Assembly (NCBI GenBank): GCA_016937855.1
Contig: JAFGVU010000161.1
Coordinates: 1-39,660 of the forward strand
From: Bacteroidales bacterium
GTDB taxonomy: Bacteria; Bacteroidota; Bacteroidia; Bacteroidales; ML635J-15
Length of the DNA: 39,660 bases
Direction of reading: 5' to 3'
Positions 39,575-39,660 of the stretch are shown here, piece by piece. The notes below the pieces were generated by a model. It was not told the origin of the DNA, did not search any database, and was given only the letters and a program-made list of their open reading frames with translations. Both the position numbers and the translations under genes were made by a program. Position 1 is the first letter of the stretch; each line of letters begins with the position of its first letter.

Positions 39575-39588
39575 ACCCTTAGTTTTAA

Positions 39589-39660
39589 TTATTCGATAAT
39601 AATTTTATACATCCCACCTTTGTTTTCAGCATTTTTAACATCTACGAAATAAATTCCTGA
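39589..39660 (-). CDS. 3' end of a gene resembling a T9SS sorting domain (partial)
   Basis: The minus-strand frame is open from the window edge to TAA at 39589-39591. Its end reads SGIYFVDVKNAENKGGMYKI then IIE. The GIYFV...KII pattern is that of the last strands of a type A sorting domain. The N-terminal part lies outside the window, so the function is unknown. Confidence 0.7.
   Translation of the reverse strand, partial: SGIYFVDVKNAENKGGMYKIIIE

Overview
The window is a low-GC piece of a Bacteroidota chromosome, most likely Bacteroidales or a close relative. The signs are the TAnnTTTG/-33 TTG promoters, the near absence of Shine-Dalgarno sequences, a type IX secretion (T9SS) C-terminal sorting domain, an S46 dipeptidyl-peptidase, zinc-free L36 and S14, and the gene order rplQ-eno. 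Nearly all stop codons are TAA or TAG. No rRNA, tRNA, CRISPR array or insertion sequence was recognised.

Left part (1-8197, minus strand): a cell-surface cluster. It runs from a GTG-started outer-membrane beta-barrel protein, through a very large secreted protein, to a fibronectin type III (Fn3) protein. The large protein is split into two same-frame ORFs by one TGA at 4501-4503. The flanking sequence reads as if that codon had been TGG (Trp), so this looks like one gene of about 1612 codons with a nonsense change or recoded stop. The last Fn3 domain of the third gene is cut short, and its stop directly abuts the end of a possible plus-strand ORF at the window edge.

8373-14621: an S46 dipeptidyl-peptidase of the DPP7 type, an unknown secreted protein with YD-like repeats, an S37 (PS-10) serine peptidase and a radical SAM enzyme. 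A 630-base stretch rich in palindromes follows, with a possible 38-residue ORF and a clear terminator downstream of groEL.

14622-17996: groEL, groES and eno on the minus strand. The groES promoter lies between the arms of a perfect 14-bp inverted repeat and also fits the sigma-54 GG-N10-GC rule.

18122-35942: a continuous 33-gene str-S10-spc-alpha run on the minus strand (rpsL to rplQ). No gap exceeds about 35 bases. It is driven by a strong promoter before rpsL and ends at a hairpin before eno. It encodes ribosomal proteins, EF-G, SecY, methionine aminopeptidase, IF-1 and RNA polymerase alpha. L17 carries an unusual acidic tail of six 11-residue repeats.

36290-39660: a lipoprotein with an internal duplication, a PLP-dependent threonine/serine dehydratase, a YraN-family protein, a T9SS cargo protein, and the 3' end of another gene that also looks like a sorting domain.

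The core is conserved information-processing machinery, flanked by surface and peptide-degrading genes. The points most worth following are the in-frame TGA in the giant surface protein, the inverted repeat around the groES promoter, the hendecad tail of L17, and the structured region between the radical SAM gene and groEL.
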